From Frateuria sp. Soil773 (GTDB taxonomy: Bacteria > Pseudomonadota > Gammaproteobacteria > Xanthomonadales > Rhodanobacteraceae), in contig NZ_LMSL01000041.1 of assembly GCF_001428405.1 (NCBI RefSeq), forward strand, positions 124,280 to 188,279: 64,000 nt of DNA, given 5' to 3'. Each line of letters begins with the position of its first letter. Positions within the stretch are counted from its first letter, which is position 1. The notes below the pieces were generated by a model that searched no databases, was not told where the DNA came from, and saw only the letters and a list, made by a program, of their open reading frames with translations. A program made the translations under genes and the position numbers. This document shows positions 18,587-25,950 of this stretch, piece after piece.

Positions 18587-19116
18587 GCCCTTGCGGTGGA
18601 CGTGGGCGCGGCCGTCATGCGGCCGCGCAGGGTCTGCTTGACGCGGCCGATCTTGGTCGCCACGTTGGTCTCGCTGATGCCGAGGATCTCGGCGATCTCG
18701 GCGTAGCTGCGGTCTTCCAGGTACAGCAGGATCAAGGCGCGGTTGAGCGCGTCGAGCTCACCGATGAAGGCGTACAGCGCGGCGAGGCGCTCGTCCTGCT
18801 CGGCGATCGGCTCGCCGCCGCCGACGGTTTCCAGGTGGCGCTCGTCCAGCGGCTCGGTGCGGTGCGCCAGCGAGCCTTTCTCGCGCCGCCGCTGCGAGAT
18901 CGCCACGTTCAGCGCGATGCGGTACAGCCAGGTGGAGAACTTCGCGCGCCGCTCGTCGTAGCCGCCGAACGAGCGCCACAACTGCACGCTGATCTCCTGC
19001 GCCAGGTCGTTGCGGTCCTCCGCCTCGCTGGCGTAGACCGAGGCCACCTTGAAGATGATCCTGCGATGCTCGCGCAGCAGCGCCTCGAACCGTTGCTGGT
19101 GTTGTCTGTCGGTCAT
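18583..19116 (-). CDS. ECF-family RNA polymerase sigma factor
   Basis: This 177-residue sigma-70-family factor has region 2 (residues about 10-75: LLREHRRIIFKVASVYASEAEDRNDLAQEISVQLWRSF, quoted in part; then FSTWLYRIALNVAISQRRR) and region 4 (about 115-165: LDALNRALILLYLEDRSYAEIAEILGISETNVATKIGR, quoted in part). It lacks regions 1.1 and 3, as ECF factors do. The divergent neighbour starts 125 bp away and encodes a DUF502 membrane protein. The downstream overlapping membrane protein probably controls its activity. No promoter of the ECF autoregulation type could be assigned. Confidence 0.95.
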   Translation of the reverse strand: MTDRQHQQRFEALLREHRRIIFKVASVYASEAEDRNDLAQEISVQLWRSFGGYDERRAKFSTWLYRIALNVAISQRRREKGSLAHRTEPLDERHLETVGGGEPIAEQDERLAALYAFIGELDALNRALILLYLEDRSYAEIAEILGISETNVATKIGRVKQTLRGRMTAAPTSTARA

Positions 19117-19241
19117 GCCGCCGGAATCCCCGTTGTCCGATCCATGATTCGCACGGGCGCGGAAAAAATCACGGCCATGGCGCTTCGGCCCGGCAACGCC
19201 GCGCCGGCACGCCTACAATGGGCGGCCATTCCCCCCACGGT

Positions 19242-19910
19242 ATGCCCATGCCGCCCCTGCGACTCAAGCGCTATCTGCTGACCGGCCTGCTCACCTTCAT
19301 CCCGCTGTGGGTGACCTGGGCGGTGTTCAAGTTCGTGCTGGGCCTGCTGGCCGGCATCGGCGCGCCGCTGGTGGCCGCGCTGCTGGGCGCGATCGCGCTG
19401 GCGGCGCCGCGCACGGCGGCCTCGCTGAACAGCGAGTGGCTGGTCTTCGTGCTCGCCCTGCTTATCACCCTGGGCGCGCTGTACCTGCTGGGCGCGCTGG
19501 CGCACCGGGTGATCGGCCGGCGCATCCTCGACGCCTTCGACGGCCTGCTGGCGCGCATCCCGCTGGTGCAGACGATCTACGGCGGTACCAAGAAGCTGAT
19601 GGCGGTGCTGCAGCAGAAGCCGTCCGGGGTGCAGCGCGTGGTGCTGGTCGATTTCCCGCGCCAGGGCATGAAGGTGGTCGGCTTCGTCACCCGCGTGATG
19701 ACCGAGGAAGGCAGCGGCCGCGAGATGGCGGCGGTATACATCCCGACCACGCCCAACCCCACCGGCGGCTACCTCGAAGTGGTGCCGCTGGACGAGCTGA
19801 CCCCGACCGACTGGACGATGGACCAGGCGATGGCCTTCATCATCTCCGGCGGCGCGGTGGCGCCCGACACGCTGCCCGCCTCGCCCGGCCTGCCCGCCTC
19901 CAGGCCGTAG
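19242..19910 (+). CDS. DUF502-family membrane protein
   Basis: The protein has 222 residues from the ATG at 19242; an upstream in-frame ATG at 19218 is less likely because family members begin near the basic segment LRLKRYLLTGLLTFIPLWVTW. Two transmembrane helices (about 10-40 and 65-95) are followed by a conserved soluble domain with RIPLVQTIYGGTKKL, VLVDFPRQGMKVVGFVTR, VYIPTTPNPTGGYLEVVP and MAFIISGGAV. All are signature motifs of DUF502, found beside many bacterial core genes but without a settled function. The Pro/Ala tail is variable. Confidence 0.93.
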   Translation: MPMPPLRLKRYLLTGLLTFIPLWVTWAVFKFVLGLLAGIGAPLVAALLGAIALAAPRTAASLNSEWLVFVLALLITLGALYLLGALAHRVIGRRILDAFDGLLARIPLVQTIYGGTKKLMAVLQQKPSGVQRVVLVDFPRQGMKVVGFVTRVMTEEGSGREMAAVYIPTTPNPTGGYLEVVPLDELTPTDWTMDQAMAFIISGGAVAPDTLPASPGLPASRP

Positions 19911-20364
19911 AGGCGCGTTCCGTGCGCGATGTGGCTGGCTGCATCGCACGCACGCCGCCGTGCTTCCGCAACCGGCCCGCCCAGGATTTCCCTGCTCCGC
20001 CCGATGCCGCACCGCTTCACCCAGGCCGTGCCCGAGATCCAGCCGCCGGCCGACCCGGCGACCGGCCACTGCGCCAGCACACCGCTGGCACGGCGACCGT
20101 GCCGCAGGCGTCCGCCCGCTGCCGCCGCGCTTGAGCACACCCGGCAGGCCCGCCGCCCCACCCTTCCTGAACTGGTCGCATCATGCGCCCTGCCGGCCCG
20201 GAAACAGTCCGGCCGCCACGCTATCCTGCCCCGGCCACCCCTGACCTTTGACACTGTCTGGCCCATGACTCATGGCATAGCGTGAAAAGTCATGGCCGCG
20301 CCGGGGGAGACGCCGCCATACCCATACCATCCGCCTACGGGCACTTCTTCACAGAGGGATATCC
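19911..20364. other. Intergenic region upstream of the M13 peptidase
   Basis: About 450 bp with no supported ORF. The right end contains TTGACA (20248-20253), a possible -35 element, and a 13-bp palindrome CCATGACTCATGG (20263-20275) over the expected -10 region, with another TCATGG at 20290-20295. These may be the operator and promoter of the peptidase gene. The rest shows nothing clear. Confidence 0.45.
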
Positions 20365-22491
20365 ATGTCCAAGCCGTATCTGAAGCCGCTTGCGCTCGCC
20401 GTGAGCCTGGCCCTGTCGCTGACCGCCTGCGGCAAGCACGACGCCGAGCAGGCCGCGCCGGCCGCCAGCAGCACTGCCCCTGCAGCCGCCGGCACCGCCG
20501 CGACGGCCGCGGCCGCACCGAAGAGCGTGTTCGACGTCAGCGAACTGGACAAGGGCATCGACGCCTGCCAGGACTTCAACGGCTTCGTCAACGCCAAGTG
20601 GGTCGCCGCCAACCCGATCCCGTCCGATCGCACCCGCTGGGGCGCCTTCGACCAGCTCGCCGAGAACAGCCTGAATACCCAGCACGACATCGTCGAGGCG
20701 GCCGCCAAGGGCGCCGCGCAGGCCCCGGCCGGCTCGGTCGAGCAGAAGATCGGCTACCTGTACCAGTCCGGCATGAACGAGGACGCCATCGAGAAGGCCG
20801 GCTTCGAGCCGATCAAGCCCAAGCTCGACGCCATCGCCGGCCTGAAGAACGGCGCCGACGTGGCCGACTACCTCGACAAGAGCTTCGCCGGCGGCGACCT
20901 GCAGGTGTTCTCCTTCGGCTCGGGCGCCGACTTCAAGCACGCCGACATGCAGATCGCCTACGTCAACCAGAGCGGCCTGGGCCTGCCGACCAAGGACTAC
21001 TACCTCGACCCGAAGCATGCCGAGGAGCGCAAGGCTTACCTGGCCTACATCGCCAAGGCGCTGCAGTTGACCGGCGTCTCCGAGGCCGACGCGAAGAAGC
21101 AGGCCGACCAGGTGCTGGCGTTCGAGACCGAACTGGCCAAGGCCTCGCTGGCGCCGGTGGAAGAGCGCGACCCGGCCAACCAGTACCACTTCGTCAGCGT
21201 CAAGGACGCCGACAAGGTCACCCCGCACTTCAGCTGGGAGAAGTTCTTCGCCGCGCAGGGCGTGACCGTCGACAAGGGCTTCTCGCTGTCGCAGCCGAAG
21301 TTCTTCGCCGAGTTCGACAAGCTGCTCGCCAGCGCGCCGATCGACCAGTGGCAGGCCTACCTGCGCTTCCACGTCATCGACGACGCCTCGAACTACCTGA
21401 GCAAGGGCTTCCAGGACAACAAGTTCGACTTCTACAGCAAGACCCTGGCCGGCCAGCCCGAGCAGAAGCCGCGCTGGAAGCGCGTGCTGGGCGCGGTGAA
21501 CGGCTCCATGGGCGAGGCGCTGGGCAAGCTGTACGTCGACAAGATGTTCAAGCCCGAAGCCAAGCAGCGCGCGCAGGAGCTGGTCGACAACGTGCGCAAC
21601 GCGCTGAAGGCGCGCATCCAGAACCTCGACTGGATGAGCGACGAGACCAAGGCCAAGGCGATCGCCAAGTGGGACACCTTCCTGCCCAAGATCGGCTACC
21701 CGGACAAGTGGCGCGACTGGTCGGGCCTGACCGTCGGCCCCGACAGCTACTACGGCAACGTGATGGCGGCGGCGAAGTTCAACTACGACTACGACATCGC
21801 CAAGATCGGCAAGCCGACCGACCGCAAGGAATGGGGCATGACCCCGCAGACGGTCAACGCCTACTACAACCCGACCGACAACACGATCAACTTCCCGGCC
21901 GCGATCCTGCAGCCGCCGTTCTTCGACGCCAGCGCCGACGATGCGATCAACTACGGCGGCATCGGCGCGGTGATCGGCCACGAGGCCAGCCACGGCTTCG
22001 ACGACGAGGGCAGCCAGTTCGACGGCGCCGGCAACAACGTGAACTGGTGGACCAAGGAAGACCGCGCCAAGTTCGACGCGCGCACCGACAAGCTGGTGCA
22101 GCAGTTCAACGACTACACGCCGATCAAGGACAAGCCGGACGCGCACGTCAACGGCAAGCTGACCCTGGGCGAGAACATCGCCGACCTGGGCGGCCTGAAC
22201 GTCGCGTACGACGCCCTGCAGGCGGCGCTGAAGCAGCATCCGGAAGAGGCCGGCAAGCAGATCGACGGCTATACGCCCGACCAGCGATTCTTCCTGAACT
22301 GGGCCCGCGTATGGCGCGGCAGCGTGCGCGAGAAGCAGGCGCTGCTGTACCTCAACACCGATCCGCACGCGCCGGCCTCGCTGCGCGCGATCGGCGCGCC
22401 GTCGAACATGGAAGCCTTCGCCACGGCGTTCCAGTGCAAGCCGGGCAGCGCCATGGTCCGCCCGGCCGACAAGCAGGTGAAGATCTGGTAA
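20365..22491 (+). CDS. M13-family (neprilysin/PepO-like) zinc metallopeptidase, lipoprotein
   Basis: The 708-residue precursor has a lipoprotein signal ending LTAC (C22) and an Ala-rich linker. A typical M13 body follows, beginning GIDACQDFNGFVNAKWVAANPIP. Zinc site: H539-E-A-S-H543 in GAVIGHEASHGFDDEGSQFD, with the third ligand E603 in GENIADLGG. Substrate-binding NAYYNP and the C-terminal CKPGSAMVRP...VKIW are conserved. The full domain length shows it is intact. Such enzymes cleave peptides up to about 30-40 residues outside the cytoplasm. It is a single gene with a strong terminator 45 bases after the stop. Confidence 0.96.
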   Translation: MSKPYLKPLALAVSLALSLTACGKHDAEQAAPAASSTAPAAAGTAATAAAAPKSVFDVSELDKGIDACQDFNGFVNAKWVAANPIPSDRTRWGAFDQLAENSLNTQHDIVEAAAKGAAQAPAGSVEQKIGYLYQSGMNEDAIEKAGFEPIKPKLDAIAGLKNGADVADYLDKSFAGGDLQVFSFGSGADFKHADMQIAYVNQSGLGLPTKDYYLDPKHAEERKAYLAYIAKALQLTGVSEADAKKQADQVLAFETELAKASLAPVEERDPANQYHFVSVKDADKVTPHFSWEKFFAAQGVTVDKGFSLSQPKFFAEFDKLLASAPIDQWQAYLRFHVIDDASNYLSKGFQDNKFDFYSKTLAGQPEQKPRWKRVLGAVNGSMGEALGKLYVDKMFKPEAKQRAQELVDNVRNALKARIQNLDWMSDETKAKAIAKWDTFLPKIGYPDKWRDWSGLTVGPDSYYGNVMAAAKFNYDYDIAKIGKPTDRKEWGMTPQTVNAYYNPTDNTINFPAAILQPPFFDASADDAINYGGIGAVIGHEASHGFDDEGSQFDGAGNNVNWWTKEDRAKFDARTDKLVQQFNDYTPIKDKPDAHVNGKLTLGENIADLGGLNVAYDALQAALKQHPEEAGKQIDGYTPDQRFFLNWARVWRGSVREKQALLYLNTDPHAPASLRAIGAPSNMEAFATAFQCKPGSAMVRPADKQVKIW

Positions 22492-22535
22492 GCCCTGCCC
22501 GCTGAACCGCCGCGGCCCGGCCGCGGCATGACGCG

Positions 22536-22567
22536 AAGGCCCCGCATGCGAATGCGGGGCCTTTTCG
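22536..22567 (+). terminator. Rho-independent terminator after the M13 peptidase
   Basis: AAGGCCCCGCAT (22536-22547) and ATGCGGGGCCTT (22552-22563) form a perfect 12-bp stem closed by a GCGA tetraloop of the GNRA type, followed by a short T run (TTTT at 22562-22565). Confidence 0.85.
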
Positions 22568-22610
22568 TTGGCGCATGCATTGGGCACCGCGCCTCGCCAT
22601 TACGAATTTA

Positions 22611-22639
22611 TTGCAAATCATTCTCATTAAAATTACTAT
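22611..22639 (+). promoter_or_regulatory. Sigma-70 promoter with embedded Fur box upstream of the siderophore receptor
   Basis: TTGCAA (22611-22616) and TACTAT (22634-22639) are separated by exactly 17 bp. Most of the spacer is GCAAATCATTCTCATTAAA (22613-22631), whose complement matches the Fur consensus GATAATGATAATCATTATC at roughly two thirds of positions. Iron-loaded Fur bound here would block the polymerase, so the receptor should be made only when iron is scarce. Confidence 0.75.
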
Positions 22640-22805
22640 GGGGAGATCGCCCCAGCCCGCGCCCCGGCGCGGATGCCGGTGCGCCGTTTTTTCCGGACAC
22701 GACGAACCCGATGGCGCAAGCGGCGGGCGGCGCCTGCTGCGCGGGTCGCCGGCATGCCTTCGAGGCGCCCGGAAGCACGTATCGCAACGCTAAGGAACTC
22801 CAGCA

Positions 22806-25124
22806 ATGGCCTTCATCAAGAGCCGCAAGCATGCCGTCAACCGTCGCCAGTCCCTGGGCGCCGCCACCGCCGCCACCCTGCTGACCAGCTTCGCGCTGGC
22901 GCACCCGGCCCTGGCGGCGGACACCGGCACCACCGCGCAGGTGTCCGACACCAAGAACCTGCCCGGCGTGAAGGTGGAGGCGAACCGCGGCGCGGATTAC
23001 CACGTCGACAAGGTGTCGTCGCCGAAATTCACCCAGCCGCTGCTGGATACCCCGCAGACCATCAGCGTCATCTCCAAGGACCTCATCCAGGACCAGGGCG
23101 CCACCACGCTGACCGAGGCGCTGCGCAACAGCCCCGGCGTGGGCACCTTCTACGTCGGCGAGAACGGCAGCACCTCGACCGGCGACGCGGTCTACATGCG
23201 CGGCTTCGACGCGTCGAGCAGCATCTTCGTCGACGGCGTGCGCGACATGGGCTCGATCTCCCGCGACGTGTTCAACATCGAGCAGGTCGAGGTCGAGAAG
23301 GGCCCCGCCGGCACCGACAACGGCCGCACCTCGGCCGGCGGCGCGATCAACCTGGTCAGCAAGCAGCCGCAGTTGATGAACGCCGTGTCCGGCTCGGTCT
23401 CCTACGGCAACGCCAACCGCAAGCGCGCCACCGCCGACTGGAACCAGGCGATCGGCGAGCACAGCGCCTTCCGCCTGAACGTGCTGGGCCAGAAGGCCGG
23501 CGTGGCCGGCCGCAACGACGTGGAGAACAACCGCTGGGGCGTCGCGCCCTCGCTGGCCTTCGGCCTCGGCACGCCGACCCGGCTCTACATCGACCTGCTG
23601 CACGTGAAGCAGAACAACGTGCCCGACGGCGGCGTGGCCACCATCGGCCTGCCCAGCTACCGCAGCCCCGACCCGACCCGCCCGTGGCTGAACGGCGCGC
23701 CGCGCGCCGACCAGGACAAGTTCTACGGCACCGATGCCGACCACGACCACGTCAAGGCCGACATGGCCACGGTGCGCGTCGAGCACGACTTCGCCAACGG
23801 CGCCGTGCTGCGCAACACCACGCGCTGGGGCAAGACGCACCAGGACTACCTGCTCACCTCGTTCATGTACAGCGCGGCCAACCTGGTCACGCCGGATCCC
23901 GCCGACCCGTCCACCTGGACCGTCGCGCGCAGCAATCCGACGTTCAAGGACAACACCAACAAGATCGTCACCAACCAGACCAACTTCACCACGTCGTTCC
24001 ATACCGGCAGCGTCGAGCACAGCCTCAGCACCGGCATCGAGCTGACCCAGGAGAAGCTGTCCACCGTGGGCGTGGCCGCGCTCAACGGCAGCAAGTGGAC
24101 GCCGGCCAGCGTGTACCACCCGAACCCGGACAGCGCCACCGGACTGGTCTGGGGCCGCAACGGCACCGGCAGCGAAGGCAAGACCACCACCGAGGCGGCC
24201 TATGCGTTCGACACCCTGAAGTTCGGCGAGCAGTGGCTGGTCACCGGCGGCGTGCGCCTGGACCACTACAAGACCGAGTTCGACAGCACGGTGGCCTGCG
24301 GCGGCCGCGGCGCACCGGCCTGCGGCGCTTCGCCCACCGGCACCGTCGTCCCGGGCGTGGACGCCACCAAGTCGGACAACCTGCTGAACTGGAAGATCGG
24401 CGTGGTCTACAAGCCCGCCGCCAACGGCAGCGTCTATGCCGACTACGCCGTCTCCGCGCAGCCGCCGGGCGGCGCCCAGCTGCAACTGAGCTCCTCGGCC
24501 AACAGCGCGGACAACCCCGCGTTCGATCCGCAGAAGGCGCGCACCGCCGAGCTGGGCACGAAGTGGAACCTGTTCGGCGACGACCTGCTGCTCACCGCCG
24601 CGGTCTACCGCACCGAGGTTAGCAACGACATCGCCCAGGGCGACGACGGCCTCTACTACCAGACCGGCAAGAAGCGCGTCAGCGGCGTGGAGCTCAGCGC
24701 CGTGGGCAAGCTGAGCGACCGCTGGTCGGTCAGCTCGGGCTTCACCACGATGGACACCAAGGTCATCAGGGGCACGGTGGTCTCGCAGGACGGCTCCAGC
24801 GACCTGGCCTACACGCCCAAGTACGCCTTCACCGCATGGACGACCTACCAGCTCCCGTTCGGCCTGACCATCGGCGGCGGCGCGCGCTATGCCGGCGAGA
24901 TGAAGCGCGGCAAGGACGGCGCCGTGGGCACGCCGGACTACACCAAGTCCTACATGGTGTTCGACGCCATGGCGACCTACGCCGTCAACAAGCATTTCGA
25001 CCTGCAGTTGAACGTCTACAACCTGGCCGACAAGAAATACGTATCGGCCATCAACAAGAGCGGCTACCGCTACACGCCGGGCACGCCGCGCTCGGCCCTG
25101 CTGACGGCCAACTTCCGCTTCTGA
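22806..25124 (+). CDS. TonB-dependent catecholate-type siderophore receptor (Fiu/PiuA-like)
   Basis: This 772-residue outer-membrane receptor has a signal peptide (basic head, TLLTSFALAHPALAA). The plug domain carries DTPQTISVISKDLIQDQGATTLTEALRNSPGV (quoted in part), YMRGFDASSSIFVDGVRD and FNIEQVEVEKGP, then a 22-strand barrel ends in LTANFRF with the terminal phenylalanine needed for insertion. The sequence style matches the Fiu/PiuA branch, which imports monomeric catecholate iron complexes using TonB energy. A Fur-type promoter lies 170 bp upstream, and PiuC follows, a partner widely found with this receptor type. The ligand was inferred, not shown. Confidence 0.92.
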   Translation: MAFIKSRKHAVNRRQSLGAATAATLLTSFALAHPALAADTGTTAQVSDTKNLPGVKVEANRGADYHVDKVSSPKFTQPLLDTPQTISVISKDLIQDQGATTLTEALRNSPGVGTFYVGENGSTSTGDAVYMRGFDASSSIFVDGVRDMGSISRDVFNIEQVEVEKGPAGTDNGRTSAGGAINLVSKQPQLMNAVSGSVSYGNANRKRATADWNQAIGEHSAFRLNVLGQKAGVAGRNDVENNRWGVAPSLAFGLGTPTRLYIDLLHVKQNNVPDGGVATIGLPSYRSPDPTRPWLNGAPRADQDKFYGTDADHDHVKADMATVRVEHDFANGAVLRNTTRWGKTHQDYLLTSFMYSAANLVTPDPADPSTWTVARSNPTFKDNTNKIVTNQTNFTTSFHTGSVEHSLSTGIELTQEKLSTVGVAALNGSKWTPASVYHPNPDSATGLVWGRNGTGSEGKTTTEAAYAFDTLKFGEQWLVTGGVRLDHYKTEFDSTVACGGRGAPACGASPTGTVVPGVDATKSDNLLNWKIGVVYKPAANGSVYADYAVSAQPPGGAQLQLSSSANSADNPAFDPQKARTAELGTKWNLFGDDLLLTAAVYRTEVSNDIAQGDDGLYYQTGKKRVSGVELSAVGKLSDRWSVSSGFTTMDTKVIRGTVVSQDGSSDLAYTPKYAFTAWTTYQLPFGLTIGGGARYAGEMKRGKDGAVGTPDYTKSYMVFDAMATYAVNKHFDLQLNVYNLADKKYVSAINKSGYRYTPGTPRSALLTANFRF

Positions 25125-25148
25125 TCCGTCGCCTTACTAGGGCACACT

Positions 25149-25184
25149 CAAGGCCTTCCCCCGCCGGGGAAGGCCTTGGCTTTT
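25149..25184 (+). terminator. Terminator between the siderophore receptor and piuC
   Basis: CAAGGCCTTCCCC (25149-25161) pairs perfectly with GGGGAAGGCCTTG (25166-25178) over a 4-base loop, followed by GCTTTT. It sits inside the 74-bp gap before piuC, directly ahead of the piuC ribosome site GAGGAA (25185-25190). It could therefore lower piuC expression relative to the receptor. Confidence 0.8.
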
Positions 25185-25198
25185 GAGGAACCCGGACC

Positions 25199-25876
25199 AT
25201 GCTCCTGCACCTTCCCGACGTCCTGACTCCCGACCAGGTGGCGCAGTGCCGGCAGGCGCTGGACGCGGCCGACTGGACCGACGGCCGCGAGACCGTCGGC
25301 GCCCAGGGCGCGAAGGTCAAGCGCAACCTGCAACTGCCGGATGCCTCGCCGCTGCGAGCGCAACTGGGGCAACTGGTACTGGCGGCGCTGGCGCGCCATC
25401 CGCTCTATCACGCGGCGGTGCTGCCGCTGCGCACCCTGACGCCGCGCTTCAACCGCTACGAAGGCGGCGGCCATTACGGCTTCCACGTCGACGGCGCGGT
25501 GATGGCCCTGCCCGACGCCGGCCAGCTGCGCAGCGACGTCTCCTGCACGCTGTTCCTCAGCGACCCGGACAGCTACGACGGCGGCGAGCTGATCGTCAGC
25601 GACACCTACGGCGAGCACGAGGTGAAGCTGCCGGCCGGCGACGCCATCGTCTACCCCTCCAGCAGCCTGCACCGGGTGCAGCCGGTGACGCGCGGCGCCC
25701 GCCTGGCCTCGTTCTTCTGGGTGCAGAGCCTGGTCCGCGACGACGGCCAGCGCCGCCTGCTGTTCGAGCTGGACAACTCGATCCAGCAGCTCACCGCGAC
25801 GGGCGCCGATGCCGCCGCCGTGCTGCAGTTGACCGGCGTGTACCACAACCTGCTGCGACGCTGGTCGGAGACCTGA
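25199..25876 (+). CDS. piuC: PKHD-type Fe(II)/2-oxoglutarate hydroxylase PiuC
   Basis: This 225-residue enzyme belongs to the prolyl-4-hydroxylase-like dioxygenases. The iron ligands are seen as H-x-D in [10 protein letters not shown] (about residues 96-98) and the distal histidine in [13 protein letters not shown], with the 2-oxoglutarate arginine following. The N-terminal [20 protein letters not shown] and C-terminal [14 protein letters not shown] are typical of PiuC/YbiX. Members are regularly encoded beside Fiu/PiuA receptors and respond to iron, but their substrate is not established. GAGGAA eight bases before the ATG supports the start. The intervening hairpin may give it lower or independent expression. 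Confidence 0.94.
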   Translation: MLLHLPDVLTPDQVAQCRQALDAADWTDGRETVGAQGAKVKRNLQLPDASPLRAQLGQLVLAALARHPLYHAAVLPLRTLTPRFNRYEGGGHYGFHVDGAVMALPDAGQLRSDVSCTLFLSDPDSYDGGELIVSDTYGEHEVKLPAGDAIVYPSSSLHRVQPVTRGARLASFFWVQSLVRDDGQRRLLFELDNSIQQLTATGADAAAVLQLTGVYHNLLRRWSET

Positions 25877-25950
25877 TCGCTCCGGCCTGTTCCCACCGCG
25901 CGGCGAGCGGCGGATAATCGGCGCCCTTCTGAAACGACGCGGCAGCGCAA

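Noticed and set aside
20335..22587. 750-codon minus-strand open frame opposite the M13 peptidase
   Set aside because: Shadow of the peptidase gene, which has a signal peptide, zinc site, terminator and ribosome site on the plus strand.
22608..24995. 795-codon minus-strand open frame opposite the siderophore receptor
   Set aside because: No recognisable motif; the plus strand has promoter, Fur box, signal peptide and a correct barrel end.
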